Of a DNA stretch of 64,000 nt, positions 56,402 through 64,000 are shown piece by piece. The number at the start of each line of letters is the position of its first letter. The stretch's first letter is position 1. The notes beneath the pieces are model-generated. The model did no database searches and was not told the origin of the DNA. It worked only from the letters and a program-made list of their open reading frames with translations. The translations under genes and the position numbers were made by a program. Origin of the DNA: Candidatus Thiodiazotropha sp. (ex Myrtea sp. 'scaly one' KF741663) (GTDB taxonomy: Bacteria; Pseudomonadota; Gammaproteobacteria; Chromatiales; Chromatiaceae). The stretch spans positions 682,001 through 746,000 of the forward strand of contig JAHXIQ010000001.1 in NCBI GenBank assembly GCA_025655555.1, read 5' to 3'.

Positions 56402-56806
56402 ATGTACAGCGTCACCAAAGAAGTCCATTTCTGCTATGGACACAGACTTCTCAACCATCAGGGAAAATGCCGCCATCTACACGGGCATAATGCCACGGCC
56501 GTGATTCGCCTCGAATCCAATGAACTCAACGAACTGGGTATGGTGTGTGACTTCAGCGATATCGGGGATTACGTCAAGGTTTGGATCGGTGAAACCATTG
56601 ACCACAACATGCTGTTGCATGAAGCCGATCCGGTATTGCCGGGCCTGCAGGCCGCAGGAGAGCGCGTCTATGTGATGCAGGCCAATCCGACGGCTGAGAA
56701 TATCGCCAAGCTCATATTCGACCATGTCTCTGCCGGCGGATTTCCCGTTGTTGAGGTCTCCATCTACGAAACTGACAGTGCACTGGCCAGCTACCGGCGC
56801 GGTTGA
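56402..56806 (+). CDS. queD: 6-carboxytetrahydropterin synthase QueD
   Basis: 134 residues of the PTPS fold. KEVHFCYGHRLLNHQGKCRH then LHGHNATAV contains the three zinc His residues and the Cys; MVCDFSDIG and ETIDHNMLL follow, with the Glu of the C-terminal EVSIYET. Second step of queuosine synthesis. ATG 56402 matches the family. No other queuosine gene is near. Confidence 0.93.
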   Translation: MYSVTKEVHFCYGHRLLNHQGKCRHLHGHNATAVIRLESNELNELGMVCDFSDIGDYVKVWIGETIDHNMLLHEADPVLPGLQAAGERVYVMQANPTAENIAKLIFDHVSAGGFPVVEVSIYETDSALASYRRG

Positions 56807-56857
56807 CCAGAAGGGGGCTGAGTCGGAAAAGGGGCAGCTGATACCATCCCCATTCAA

Positions 56858-58171
56858 CTATCCAAGCTCGTTATAGCCCCGCTCTTCATGCAGCGCGATA
56901 TCGAGACCCTCGATCTCCTGCTCCCGGTCAACCCGCAGACCGACTAAGCCATCCACCAGCTTCAGAATGGCAAAGCTGGCAACCGCAGTAAAAATCATGG
57001 TAACGATGATACCGATGGTTTGAACCGTTAGCTGGCCACCCATGGAAGTGATCCCGTCAGCGAAACCGTAGCCGGAGAAAACACCTAGCGAGGTGGATGA
57101 GAAGATACCCGCCAGGAATGTCCCCAAGATGCCACCGACACCATGCACGGGAAAGACATCCAACGAGTCATCGATTTTCAAGACCTGCTTCAGATAGTTA
57201 GTGGCTGAAAAGCAGATAATGCCAGCCAGCAGCCCGATCACGAGAGCGCCAGCAGGCCCGACAAAGCCGGAAGCCGGGGTAATGGTACCCAAACCGGCCA
57301 CCATGCCGGTCACTGCACCCAAGGCACTGGGCTTGCCGAATTTGATCCATTCACGCACCAACCAGGTCATGGCGCCGGTGGCGGCTGAGATATGGGTCAC
57401 CAGCATGGCCATTGACGCACTGCCGTCTGCGGCAAGCGCACTGCCGCCATTGAATCCGAACCAGCCGACCCACAGCATGCCGGCACCGGCAATGGTCATG
57501 GTCATGTTGTGGGGCATCATGGAAGAAGTACCGAAGCCGTGACGGGGTCCCATCACCATGGCAGCCACCAATGCCGCCACACCGGCAGTGATATGCACCA
57601 CAGTGCCGCCGGCAAAGTCATAGAGCCCCATTTCACCCAGCCAACCACCGCCCCAGACCCAATGCGTGACGGGTACATAGACAATGAATAGCCAGAGCGC
57701 ACTGAACAACAGCATTGCAGAGAAGCGCATGCGTTCAGCAAAACCACCCACGATCAAGGCCGGGGTAATGATCGCGAATGTCATCTGAAACAACATGAAA
57801 AGCGATTCCGGGATATCACCAGAAAGGGTTTCTTTCCCGATACCCGCCATCAATACTTTACTGAAATCTCCAATCCACGCATTACCCTCGCCGAATGCCA
57901 GGCTATAACCGGCCACCAGCCAGAGAATCGACACCAGTCCGGCAATGGCAAAACACTGCATCAGGACAGACAAGACATTCTTGGTCCGCACCAGGCCACC
58001 GTAAAACATTGCCAGGCCGGGCAAGGTCATAAACAGCACCAGGGCGGTCGATGTCATGATCCATCCCGTATTGGCGGCATTCATGCCTGACTCATCAGCC
58101 ATCCCCAGCCCAGGAGAGAGCATGGCGACAGCCCCCAATATCATGGATGACCTTGCAAGTTGGAAACGCAT
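56858..58171 (-). CDS. amtB: Ammonium transporter AmtB
   Basis: 437 residues with signal peptide and eleven membrane spans. NTGWIMTSTALVLFMTLPGL, GLVRTKNVLSVLMQCF, FAGGTVVHITAGVAALVAAM with a pore His, and FPVHGVGGILGTFLAGIF with the second pore His. NH3/NH4+ import; normally gated by GlnK. No glnK lies on either side in this window. No sigma-54 promoter was found in the 290-base upstream gap. Confidence 0.96.
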   Translation of the reverse strand: MRFQLARSSMILGAVAMLSPGLGMADESGMNAANTGWIMTSTALVLFMTLPGLAMFYGGLVRTKNVLSVLMQCFAIAGLVSILWLVAGYSLAFGEGNAWIGDFSKVLMAGIGKETLSGDIPESLFMLFQMTFAIITPALIVGGFAERMRFSAMLLFSALWLFIVYVPVTHWVWGGGWLGEMGLYDFAGGTVVHITAGVAALVAAMVMGPRHGFGTSSMMPHNMTMTIAGAGMLWVGWFGFNGGSALAADGSASMAMLVTHISAATGAMTWLVREWIKFGKPSALGAVTGMVAGLGTITPASGFVGPAGALVIGLLAGIICFSATNYLKQVLKIDDSLDVFPVHGVGGILGTFLAGIFSSTSLGVFSGYGFADGITSMGGQLTVQTIGIIVTMIFTAVASFAILKLVDGLVGLRVDREQEIEGLDIALHEERGYNELG

Positions 58172-58461
58172 TGTGAACTACCCCTCAAATCTCATATCTT
58201 TCTATTCAGGCTGAGTCATTAACCCGCTGTAGGCGTCGCTATTGTAATGAAAAAGAAGAAAAATACTTACTTCTACACTCATGGATTCAGCGCCGAAAAA
58301 AAAGCCCTTTCCTCAAGGCGGGAGACTGTCAGCCGCTAAAGGGGCAAGAGACCATCTTAATTACCCAGGAATTTGATAGATTTCTCTTTAAAGTATTAGT
58401 AAACGGTAATATAATGTAGCTAATGACATGCACTCACTAACCTGGACATACGTCTAGAATC
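58172..58461. other. Divergent gap between amtB and the coiled-coil gene, 290 bases
   Basis: No gene. The middle holds ACACTCATGGATTCA (58275-58289), which is repeated exactly at 62224-62238 upstream of the L,D-transpeptidase gene. The right half is AT-rich. Confidence 0.5.
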
Positions 58462-59379
58462 ATGACTCGCTCAACCATAGAAAACTTTTCAATGGCAAAT
58501 CAAGCCGAGGGACATGTTGCCTTCAGGCTGCAAGGTGTCGATCACCTTCCCGTCATGGCTCAGGAAGAGAGCTGTCATATCCTCAAGCAGTATTTCGACT
58601 TCCTCGACTCCTCACTCTCCAGTCAGGAGGAGAGCGTGGATATTGGGCTGCTGCAGGAGATGCTGCTGGAGATCTCACTGCTCCTGCGTTCAGGAAAGAG
58701 CCCGCTTCGCGATGATGCCTATCTGAGACTGCTCAACCGCCTCACAGCGATCTACGCCAAAGGCCTCAAAGTCGAAAATGACTGGGCCTTTGCCAGCACT
58801 GCTGCCAACTTTGCCGATATTCTCGAATCCATCAGCCAGCGTTATCAGGATTACGACTACAGCCATTCAGTCGGCCTGCTGTTGCACTATATGGACAAGC
58901 TTTTCAACTACCAGGAAGAGAGCTGGATCGATGTCTTCGAGCACCTCCTCTCCATGCCGGATTCAATCAGGATCATGCAGCAGCTGAAAAATCAGCACCT
59001 GCAGGAGATTCAGAATTGGGTTGAAGAAGGGGTCGATAACCTGTTCACCATCCGGGATGAACAGTTCGAGTTGATCGCCAACCTGGACAAGCGCACGGAA
59101 GACCTCAAAAAAGAGATCGTCAAACGTGAGCAGGCGCTTCTAAACGTCAAACAAGCGGCTGATCGTGAGGGTATTGCTGTACTTCTCCACCAGCAGGAGA
59201 GGCGCGAAATCGAATCCCTCAATGAAAAACAACTCGCCCACCACGCTGAGCGGAAAGCAAAACTGGAAATCATCAAGCTTTTGGACGACAACATACAGGA
59301 ATTTGCAGACCGGCTAACTGAGATACGCCGCAGCACTCTCATAAGATTGGTGTGGAGAAATCCCGACACACCGAAATAA
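58462..59379 (+). CDS. Coiled-coil protein, unknown
   Basis: 305 residues. The N-terminal 190 residues are helical without family match (HILKQYFDFLDSSLSSQEES, RYQDYDYSHSVGLLLHYMDK). The C-terminal 110 residues form a long coiled coil (DLKKEIVKREQALLNVKQAA, HHAERKAKLEIIKLLDDNIQ). Cytoplasmic. It is followed by a bidirectional terminator. No function assigned; an in-frame ATG at 58492 could be the start. Confidence 0.7.
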   Translation: MTRSTIENFSMANQAEGHVAFRLQGVDHLPVMAQEESCHILKQYFDFLDSSLSSQEESVDIGLLQEMLLEISLLLRSGKSPLRDDAYLRLLNRLTAIYAKGLKVENDWAFASTAANFADILESISQRYQDYDYSHSVGLLLHYMDKLFNYQEESWIDVFEHLLSMPDSIRIMQQLKNQHLQEIQNWVEEGVDNLFTIRDEQFELIANLDKRTEDLKKEIVKREQALLNVKQAADREGIAVLLHQQERREIESLNEKQLAHHAERKAKLEIIKLLDDNIQEFADRLTEIRRSTLIRLVWRNPDTPK

Positions 59380-59394
59380 ACCGGTTAAAAAAAG

Positions 59395-59424
59395 AAAGGC
59401 CTGACGATCGTCAGGCCTTTTTCG
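59395..59424. terminator. Bidirectional terminator between the coiled-coil gene and tRNA-Met
   Basis: AAAGGCCTGAC pairs with GTCAGGCCTTT (59395-59405, 59410-59420) around a four-base loop, with T on the right and A on the left. Serves both converging transcripts. Confidence 0.88.
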
Positions 59425-59426
59425 TT

Positions 59427-59503
59427 TGGTAGCAAGGGGCAGATTCGAACTGCCGACCCCAGCATTATGAGTGCTGTGCTCTAACCAACTGAGCTACCTT
59501 GCC
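59427..59503 (-). tRNA. tRNA-Met (CAT), elongator type
   Basis: 77 bases including encoded CCA. Cloverleaf on the minus strand: acceptor GGCAAGG/CCTTGCT, D arm GCTC-AGTTGGTTA-GAGC, anticodon stem CAGCA/TGCTG with loop CTCATAA (anticodon CAT), T arm GGCAG-TTCGAAT-CTGCC. The loop and D arm match elongator Met rather than initiator or Ile2. Position 1-72 is G-U, unlike the usual G-C. It lies downstream of ychF. Confidence 0.95.
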
Positions 59504-59557
59504 AAAAGCTGTTGTGAAGGGCGGGCAATATACTGTCGCCATTCGGCAGTGTCAATA

Positions 59558-60649
59558 TCAGACGTTGAATCGAAAGTGGATCACGTCACCGTCCCTGACA
59601 ATATATTCCTTTCCCTCGGATCGTAGTTTGCCCGCCTCGCGAGCCCCCTGTTCGCCCTTGCACGCAACAAAATCCTCATAGCTGACGATCTCAGCCCGAA
59701 TGAAGCCTCGCTCGAAGTCAGTATGGATCACACCCGCAGCCTCAGGGGCAGTGGCACTTTGTGGGATCGTCCATGCCCTGACCTCCTTCTCGCCAGCCGT
59801 GAAATAGGTCTCCAGGCCCAGAAGCTTGTAACCTGCCCGCACCACTCGGTTGAGACCCGGCTCTTCTAGTCCCATATCGGTAAGGAACTCAGCCCGCTCG
59901 TCCTCTTCCAGTTCGACAATCTCTGCCTCAATAGCGGCACAAACCGGTACCACTTCAGCCCCCTCTTCGGCCGCCATTTCCCGCAGCGCATCAAGGTGTG
60001 GATTCGACTCAAAGCCGTCCTCGGCCACATTCGCGATATAGAGCACTGGTTTAATGGTCAGCAGGAACAAGTCCCGTAGTTCCGTCTCATCATCCTCACT
60101 CAGTTCCATGCGGCGTACAGGCAGGCCCTCGTTGAGTTGATCCCTCACTCGCTCAAGCAGCACCTTTCTGAGCAGGATTTTCTTGTCACCCGTCTTCGCC
60201 TGACGTTCCGTCTTGGCCAGCCCCTTCTCAACCGACTCCAGGTCTGCCAGTGCCAATTCCGTATTGATCACCTCAACGTCGGAGATTGGGTCGACACGAC
60301 CGGCCACATGGACCACATCTTCACTCTCAAAGCATCTCACGACCTGGGCAATCGCATCGGTCTCACGGATATTGGCAAGAAATTTGTTTCCCAGACCTTC
60401 ACCTTTGGAGGCGCCTGCCACCAACCCTGCAATATCGACAAACTGCATGGTGGTGGGAATTACCGCCTGAGGCTGAACGATACCGGCGATCACATCCATG
60501 CGGGCATCGGGCAACGGCACCATGCCTACATTGGGATCGATAGTACAGAAGGGATAGTTTTCGGCGGCGATGGTCGCTCTGGTCAATGCATTGAAGAGCG
60601 TAGACTTACCGACATTGGGTAAACCGACAATACCACATTTAAAACCCAT
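59558..60649 (-). CDS. ychF: Redox-regulated ATPase YchF
   Basis: 363 residues from ATG 60649. GTPase-fold with ATP preference: P-loop [44 protein letters not shown] and NKxE-like site replaced by the ATPase NVAEDGFE. The C-terminal TGS domain reads [20 protein letters not shown]. Ribosome-associated ATPase involved in stress and peroxide response. In many Gammaproteobacteria pth precedes ychF; here an upstream STAS gene does. Confidence 0.96.
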   Translation of the reverse strand: MGFKCGIVGLPNVGKSTLFNALTRATIAAENYPFCTIDPNVGMVPLPDARMDVIAGIVQPQAVIPTTMQFVDIAGLVAGASKGEGLGNKFLANIRETDAIAQVVRCFESEDVVHVAGRVDPISDVEVINTELALADLESVEKGLAKTERQAKTGDKKILLRKVLLERVRDQLNEGLPVRRMELSEDDETELRDLFLLTIKPVLYIANVAEDGFESNPHLDALREMAAEEGAEVVPVCAAIEAEIVELEEDERAEFLTDMGLEEPGLNRVVRAGYKLLGLETYFTAGEKEVRAWTIPQSATAPEAAGVIHTDFERGFIRAEIVSYEDFVACKGEQGAREAGKLRSEGKEYIVRDGDVIHFRFNV

Positions 60650-60790
60650 GAAAGGCACCCCCCGCAGAAAAGGGGCAAGCATACCGGAAAGGCCTGCCGA
60701 TTTGCACTCCTGCAAGCAAGAATCAGCCATATTGGGAATGACTGGGAATTCGCCGAGGGTCAGTGGATCAGCTGCATCAATACCCGGTAG

Positions 60791-61093
60791 CTATTGAATC
60801 GAAAAAAGCTTACCAAAGTTCGCGATGCGTAAAACGTCTTTTACTGCATCGTTACCATTCATGAGGACGACGCTCTCACCATGTACATTGTATTCACGGA
60901 GCTGTAGCAACATGCCCATGGCGGAGCTGTCCATATATTCCGCACCCTCTAAGTCAACCACAAAAGACTTTTCTCCTTTGGAATAACTCTTATAGACCTG
61001 CACAAAATCCTGGTGGGTGGAAAAATCGAAGCGTCCCGCTATTTTGATGGTGACAGTTTTCTCATCGTCGGACACAACACTGGATATGGACAT
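60791..61093 (-). CDS. STAS-domain protein (anti-sigma-factor antagonist type)
   Basis: 100 residues, single STAS domain. VTIKIAGRFDFSTHQDFVQV, VVDLEGAEYMDSSAMGMLLQ and LREYNVHGE hold the phosphorylatable serine pattern DSSAMG. Such proteins act in partner-switching with a serine kinase and phosphatase, or as a chemosensory adaptor. Its partner is not in the window. Downstream of the ParA-like gene by 105 bases. Confidence 0.92.
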   Translation of the reverse strand: MSISSVVSDDEKTVTIKIAGRFDFSTHQDFVQVYKSYSKGEKSFVVDLEGAEYMDSSAMGMLLQLREYNVHGESVVLMNGNDAVKDVLRIANFGKLFSIQ

Positions 61094-61198
61094 AAAAAAC
61101 TCCGGATTATTATCAAGTATTCGTTAGTCAGCTGCTGCCAATTAACGCTCTGTAGATATTATCGTCTGACTCGCTAGATGCTTTACAGAATGATTGGC

Positions 61199-61957
61199 TT
61201 ATTTCGTGTCATTCAAAGCCAACAGCTCTTTAGCCAGTGCGTGAAACTCCTTTGCCGAATGACTTGCCGGTTTAAACTCAAAAATCGTTCTCCCGATTCC
61301 CGCACAGGCTTCAAATGCGGCTCCCTGCCTGATCTTGGTCTCCAAGCACAGGTCCGAGAAGTGCTTTTGAAGCTTCTCCTGCATCGCTTTGGCATCCTTC
61401 GACCTGGGTAGAAAACGGTTCAGCACAATCCTGGCGCAAGGAGAGCGCGCCAGATAGGGCTCAAATCGTTTTATGAGCAGGAGTGTTTTAAGCGCACCAT
61501 TCAGGCTGGACGGCTCTGCAGTCACAGGAATCAACACCTCATCGGCGGCAAAGATCGCATTTGCCATCAGCAAAGCATTTGAAGATGGCACATCAAACAA
61601 AACGAAGGCCTGATCGCTAAGCTGGCCATCGACAGCCTGCTTCAACAGCTGCATGCGAGTGGCCCCGTCCTTCTGGAGGTGTTCCATCTCCATCAATTTG
61701 ACACCTGCGGGAATCAGGCCCAACAAATCCCTCACGGCCATCTTCACGGACCCCAGTGTCGTGCCGTTCATCATCACACGGTCTATACCTTTGGAAGGCG
61801 CACGGAAAATACCCAGCCCATGGGCCAACCGTCCACTTGGATCAAGATCCATTACAGTCACCCGCTGGCCGGCAAGCGCCAAGGCATGTCCCAAACTGGC
61901 CGTGATGGTTGTCTTTCCCACACCAGCGACCTGATTGATTACCGCGATTCTCCGCAT
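61199..61957 (-). CDS. ParA-like ATPase with altered deviant Walker A
   Basis: 252 residues from ATG 61957. The P-loop is INQVAGVGKTTITASLGHAL, where ParA proteins normally have KGG-x-GKT; the signature Lys is Val here. DLDPSGRLAHGLGI and FVLFDVPSSNALLMANAIFA are the other switch motifs. Likely positions a protein or complex at the pole or nucleoid, or is a MinD/ParA paralog. No parB or chromosomal par neighbour; only the STAS gene lies beside it. Confidence 0.88.
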   Translation of the reverse strand: MRRIAVINQVAGVGKTTITASLGHALALAGQRVTVMDLDPSGRLAHGLGIFRAPSKGIDRVMMNGTTLGSVKMAVRDLLGLIPAGVKLMEMEHLQKDGATRMQLLKQAVDGQLSDQAFVLFDVPSSNALLMANAIFAADEVLIPVTAEPSSLNGALKTLLLIKRFEPYLARSPCARIVLNRFLPRSKDAKAMQEKLQKHFSDLCLETKIRQGAAFEACAGIGRTIFEFKPASHSAKEFHALAKELLALNDTK

Positions 61958-62282
61958 GGAGTGCCCATTTCTGCCATAAAACCTGATTTGCAGAAGATTT
62001 TTCAAACCCTAGAGAGTCTTCTGTCACCTATCAACGAGTATTGCATGTCGCATTTACAAAGCAGGCAATACAACACCTCCGGATCTACCCGGTTATTTGA
62101 ACTAACGGCTTAAAGGGCTGATACTTGAGATATTTCCAGGGTCTTAGAGCGCATCAAGCCTGAGAAATGGAACCGCTATGCGGCTTTGGTCAGCCTTTAA
62201 CCGCAGATGTTGTCATGCAATTCACACTCATGGATTCAATCCTCGGTTACACTATGTATTAACCTGTTAGATTATTAAATTT

Positions 62283-63230
62283 ATGAGATTCAAGTTGTTA
62301 ACATTGCTCGGCCTAGTGCTGGGCACCTTGTCACCACTCCATGCGGTTACATTCGACCTTCCCGACCAGGGAGATGATGTGGTGGGCCAGACGTTCACCC
62401 TCTCCACCCGGTGGGAAGAGACCTTCTCCGATATTGCCCGTATCTACGATATCGGGTATCGGCAGATGGTCGCGGCCAATCCCAAGGTAGATGCATGGTT
62501 ACCGGGTGAGGGTACCCAGGTAGTCATCCCTCAACAGTACATTCTGCCACCCGTCCCGAGAGAGGGTGTCGTGATCAACCTGGCGGAACTGAGGCTCTTC
62601 TATTTTCCCAAAGACCGCCCTGTGGTCGTCACCTATCCCATTGGTATCGGCCGTGAAGGTTGGAGTACACCAACGGGAGTGACAAAAGTGGTTGGTAAAA
62701 AAGAGGGTCCCAGCTGGACAGTCCCTGCCTCGATCCTGAAAGAGCATGAGGAGGATGGAGATCCCCTGCCCCCTATCGTGCCCCCGGGACCTGACAATCC
62801 TTTGGGCAACCACGCTGTCTATCTCGGCATGTCCGGATATCTCCTACACGGCACCAACAGACCCTATGGTGTCGGTATGCGCGTCAGTCACGGTTGTATC
62901 CGCCTCTACCCGGAAAACATAGAACAGCTATTCCAACAGATCGAACCCGGCACACCGGTGCGTATCATCAATCAACCGTACAAAGCAGGCTGGCTGAAGG
63001 GTGAGCTCTATGTCCAGGTACATCCACCACTGGCAGAATATATAGAGGCGAGAGGCCACAACTACACAGAATTGGTGAATGCCGTTGTCCGTAAGTTGGG
63101 CGAAGACATGCGTAAACCTGATTGGTCACTGCTACAAGAATATGCAGAGAGCAAGACAGGGGTTCCTATGCCCCTCTATCTATGGGAAGGGGATGAGATC
63201 GCCAAACATGCCCAACCACCCCATTTATAA
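62283..63230 (+). CDS. L,D-transpeptidase (YkuD) with LysM domain
   Basis: 315 residues with signal peptide (LLTLLGLVLGTLSPLHA). LysM-like part: ETFSDIARIYDIGYRQMVAA, NPKVDAWLPGEGTQVVIPQQ. YkuD domain: GVVINLAELRLFYFP, then GMRVSHGCIRLYPENIEQ with catalytic Cys. Forms 3-3 crosslinks in peptidoglycan or attaches lipoprotein. The alanine-zipper lipoprotein gene on the other side of the terminator is a possible substrate, since ErfK/YbiS enzymes attach Lpp-type lipoproteins; this link is inference. Confidence 0.94.
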   Translation: MRFKLLTLLGLVLGTLSPLHAVTFDLPDQGDDVVGQTFTLSTRWEETFSDIARIYDIGYRQMVAANPKVDAWLPGEGTQVVIPQQYILPPVPREGVVINLAELRLFYFPKDRPVVVTYPIGIGREGWSTPTGVTKVVGKKEGPSWTVPASILKEHEEDGDPLPPIVPPGPDNPLGNHAVYLGMSGYLLHGTNRPYGVGMRVSHGCIRLYPENIEQLFQQIEPGTPVRIINQPYKAGWLKGELYVQVHPPLAEYIEARGHNYTELVNAVVRKLGEDMRKPDWSLLQEYAESKTGVPMPLYLWEGDEIAKHAQPPHL

Positions 63231-63276
63231 CCTTCGTATTCCTCTTTGATCTTGGGGATCAGTTATATTAAGCATA

Positions 63277-63314
63277 AAAAAACCCCGGCAGCTTCTCAGC
63301 ACCCGGGGTTTTTT
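63277..63314. terminator. Bidirectional terminator between the L,D-transpeptidase and lipoprotein genes
   Basis: AAAACCCCGG pairs with CCGGGGTTTT around a 14-base loop; A on the left and T on the right serve both directions. Confidence 0.88.
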
Positions 63315-63352
63315 CAGCCCCTGAAGGGGCAGCATAAACCAAGAATGGTTTA

Positions 63353-63634
63353 TTATTTTGCCATTGCCTTTTCGGACATACGGCCACACTTCTCGTTACA
63401 AGCATCGGCAGCATCGCTGGCGGCGTTTGCGGCCTTCATTGCTGCGTCAGCCGTACCCTGTGCGGTAGCGGCATCCAGCTGAGCCTCTTTTGCAGCCTTC
63501 ATGGCGGCATCGGCAGCAGCTTGTGCATTAGCAACATCAGCTTCCATTTTACTCATGTCTGTTGTGGCACAACCTGCGAGCAGGCCCAGACCTAAAACCA
63601 TAGCGGCAGTTTTCATCATGGTGGTTTTCATCAT
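63353..63634 (-). CDS. Small alanine-zipper (Lpp/OprI-like) lipoprotein
   Basis: 93 residues from ATG 63634. Lipobox LGLGLLAGC; the rest is a heptad-rich Ala helix (ADVANAQAAADAAMKAAKEA, ADAAMKAANAASDAADACNE) that would form a coiled-coil trimer as in Lpp and OprI. The end reads CGRMSEKAMAK; a C-terminal Lys, the point of peptidoglycan attachment in Lpp, is present. Abundant envelope lipoprotein by analogy. Two cysteines near the end (CNEKC) are unusual. Confidence 0.88.
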   Translation of the reverse strand: MMKTTMMKTAAMVLGLGLLAGCATTDMSKMEADVANAQAAADAAMKAAKEAQLDAATAQGTADAAMKAANAASDAADACNEKCGRMSEKAMAK

Positions 63635-63782
63635 TTTACTCTCGATCTCTCTGCGTTTTTCCATTGTTAGACAGATGCTTGGCATCCGGCACAAGCTTGG
63701 GCTAAAACAAACTCAAATTCAATGCTGAGTTTGTGATATTAGGACGCTTTTTGCAATTTATCTGCTATGAACTGCTACGAAT

Positions 63783-64000
63783 TCACTCTATTTTGGCTTG
63801 GCCCAGCCCTCTTGGGTCACTAGCGGCATCAACCTTACCCGTTTTTTTATTCCAATAAACTGCCTGCATATTTCCATAATCATGCTCGAGGGGCTTCAAT
63901 TGATGCCCCATCTTTTCAAGTTGCTTGCTCATGGATTCATCGAAGGCATCTGTTTCATACTGGATTTGATCAGGGAGATACTGATGATGAAAACGGGGTC
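63783..64000 (-). CDS. ggt: Gamma-glutamyltransferase, C-terminal end (5' part outside window)
   Basis: On the minus strand the frame enters at the window end and stops at 63783. It reads PRFHHQYLPDQIQYETDAFD, then KMGHQLKPLEHDYGNMQAVY and AASDPRGLGQAKIE. This is the end of the gamma-glutamyltransferase small subunit, which hydrolyses or transfers the glutamyl group of glutathione. Partial, with only about 72 residues in view. Confidence 0.88.
   Translation of the reverse strand, partial: PRFHHQYLPDQIQYETDAFDESMSKQLEKMGHQLKPLEHDYGNMQAVYWNKKTGKVDAASDPRGLGQAKIE

Noticed and set aside
58172-58300. Sigma-54 promoter for amtB
   Set aside because: Searched for TGGCAC-N5-TTGCA on the minus strand upstream of amtB; no acceptable match.

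Overview
The window looks like chromosomal DNA of a gammaproteobacterium, by eye of moderate GC. Housekeeping genes of gammaproteobacterial type dominate: ptsP-rppH, ilvI-ilvH-ilvC, leuA, argG, proS, fabA, oxyR, cpdA, sfsA, hda, bolA, ychF, queD and amtB. An octaheme tetrathionate-reductase-type cytochrome with its own cytochrome b, many thiol-redox proteins, a TRAP transporter and second-messenger or phosphotransfer proteins suggest a sulfur- and redox-versatile environmental or symbiotic lineage, perhaps near Chromatiales (Sedimenticola or Thiodiazotropha-like). That placement is inference from gene content only. No phage, CRISPR array, rRNA operon or intact insertion sequence was recognised.

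Layout. 1-6.2 kb: nitrogen-PTS enzyme I (cut by the window edge) behind rppH, a HAD phosphatase, small unknown proteins, an exported HIRAN protein, YceI and an Lrp/AsnC regulator. 6.2-9.6 kb: leuA, divergent from the Lrp gene across an AT-rich palindrome, then argG. 9.7-12 kb: a sensor-less histidine kinase paired with a REC-TPR response regulator. 12.4-17.3 kb: a CAP/SCP lipoprotein, then the ilvI-ilvH-ilvC operon carrying a palindromic repeat before ilvC. 17.3-26.3 kb: the most accessory-like part, with long gene-poor gaps, repeat fragments, a DUF2846 lipoprotein, a propeller membrane protein, a 950-residue ACP/acyl-AMP ligase/acyltransferase fusion and small secreted or cytosolic proteins. 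26.5-29.1 kb: octaheme cytochrome plus cytochrome b, with an FNR-like half-match upstream. 29.2-38.6 kb: proS, fabA, a nucleoside transporter, an aldolase-SDR fusion, oxyR, cpdA, sfsA and a Tyr/Pro-rich secreted protein.

38.7-42.2 kb is a tightly overlapping five-gene operon: TlpA thioredoxin, second thioredoxin, TolC-type channel, HlyD-type adaptor and acylphosphatase, with no inner-membrane pump. 42.4-49.8 kb holds a PilZ-like protein, YihY, arsC-wrbA-hda, bolA-glutaredoxin, and a Na+/alanine symporter. 49.9-54 kb is a TRAP transporter operon (TatT, DctP, cupin, DctQ, DctM), followed by a convergent EamA exporter with a terminator and a possible small gene upstream. 55-64 kb holds an EntD-type phosphopantetheinyl transferase, queD, amtB, tRNA-Met, ychF, STAS, a ParA-like ATPase, an L,D-transpeptidase, an alanine-zipper lipoprotein and the end of a gamma-glutamyltransferase gene.

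Functional links that can be argued: the Lrp regulator with leuA and ilv; the phosphopantetheinyl transferase with the carrier-domain fusion; the octaheme cytochrome with its cytochrome b as a quinol-linked reductase; BolA with the overlapping glutaredoxin; and the thioredoxin/TolC/adaptor operon as a possible envelope redox-export unit. All functions are assigned from motifs read by eye; no database search was possible.
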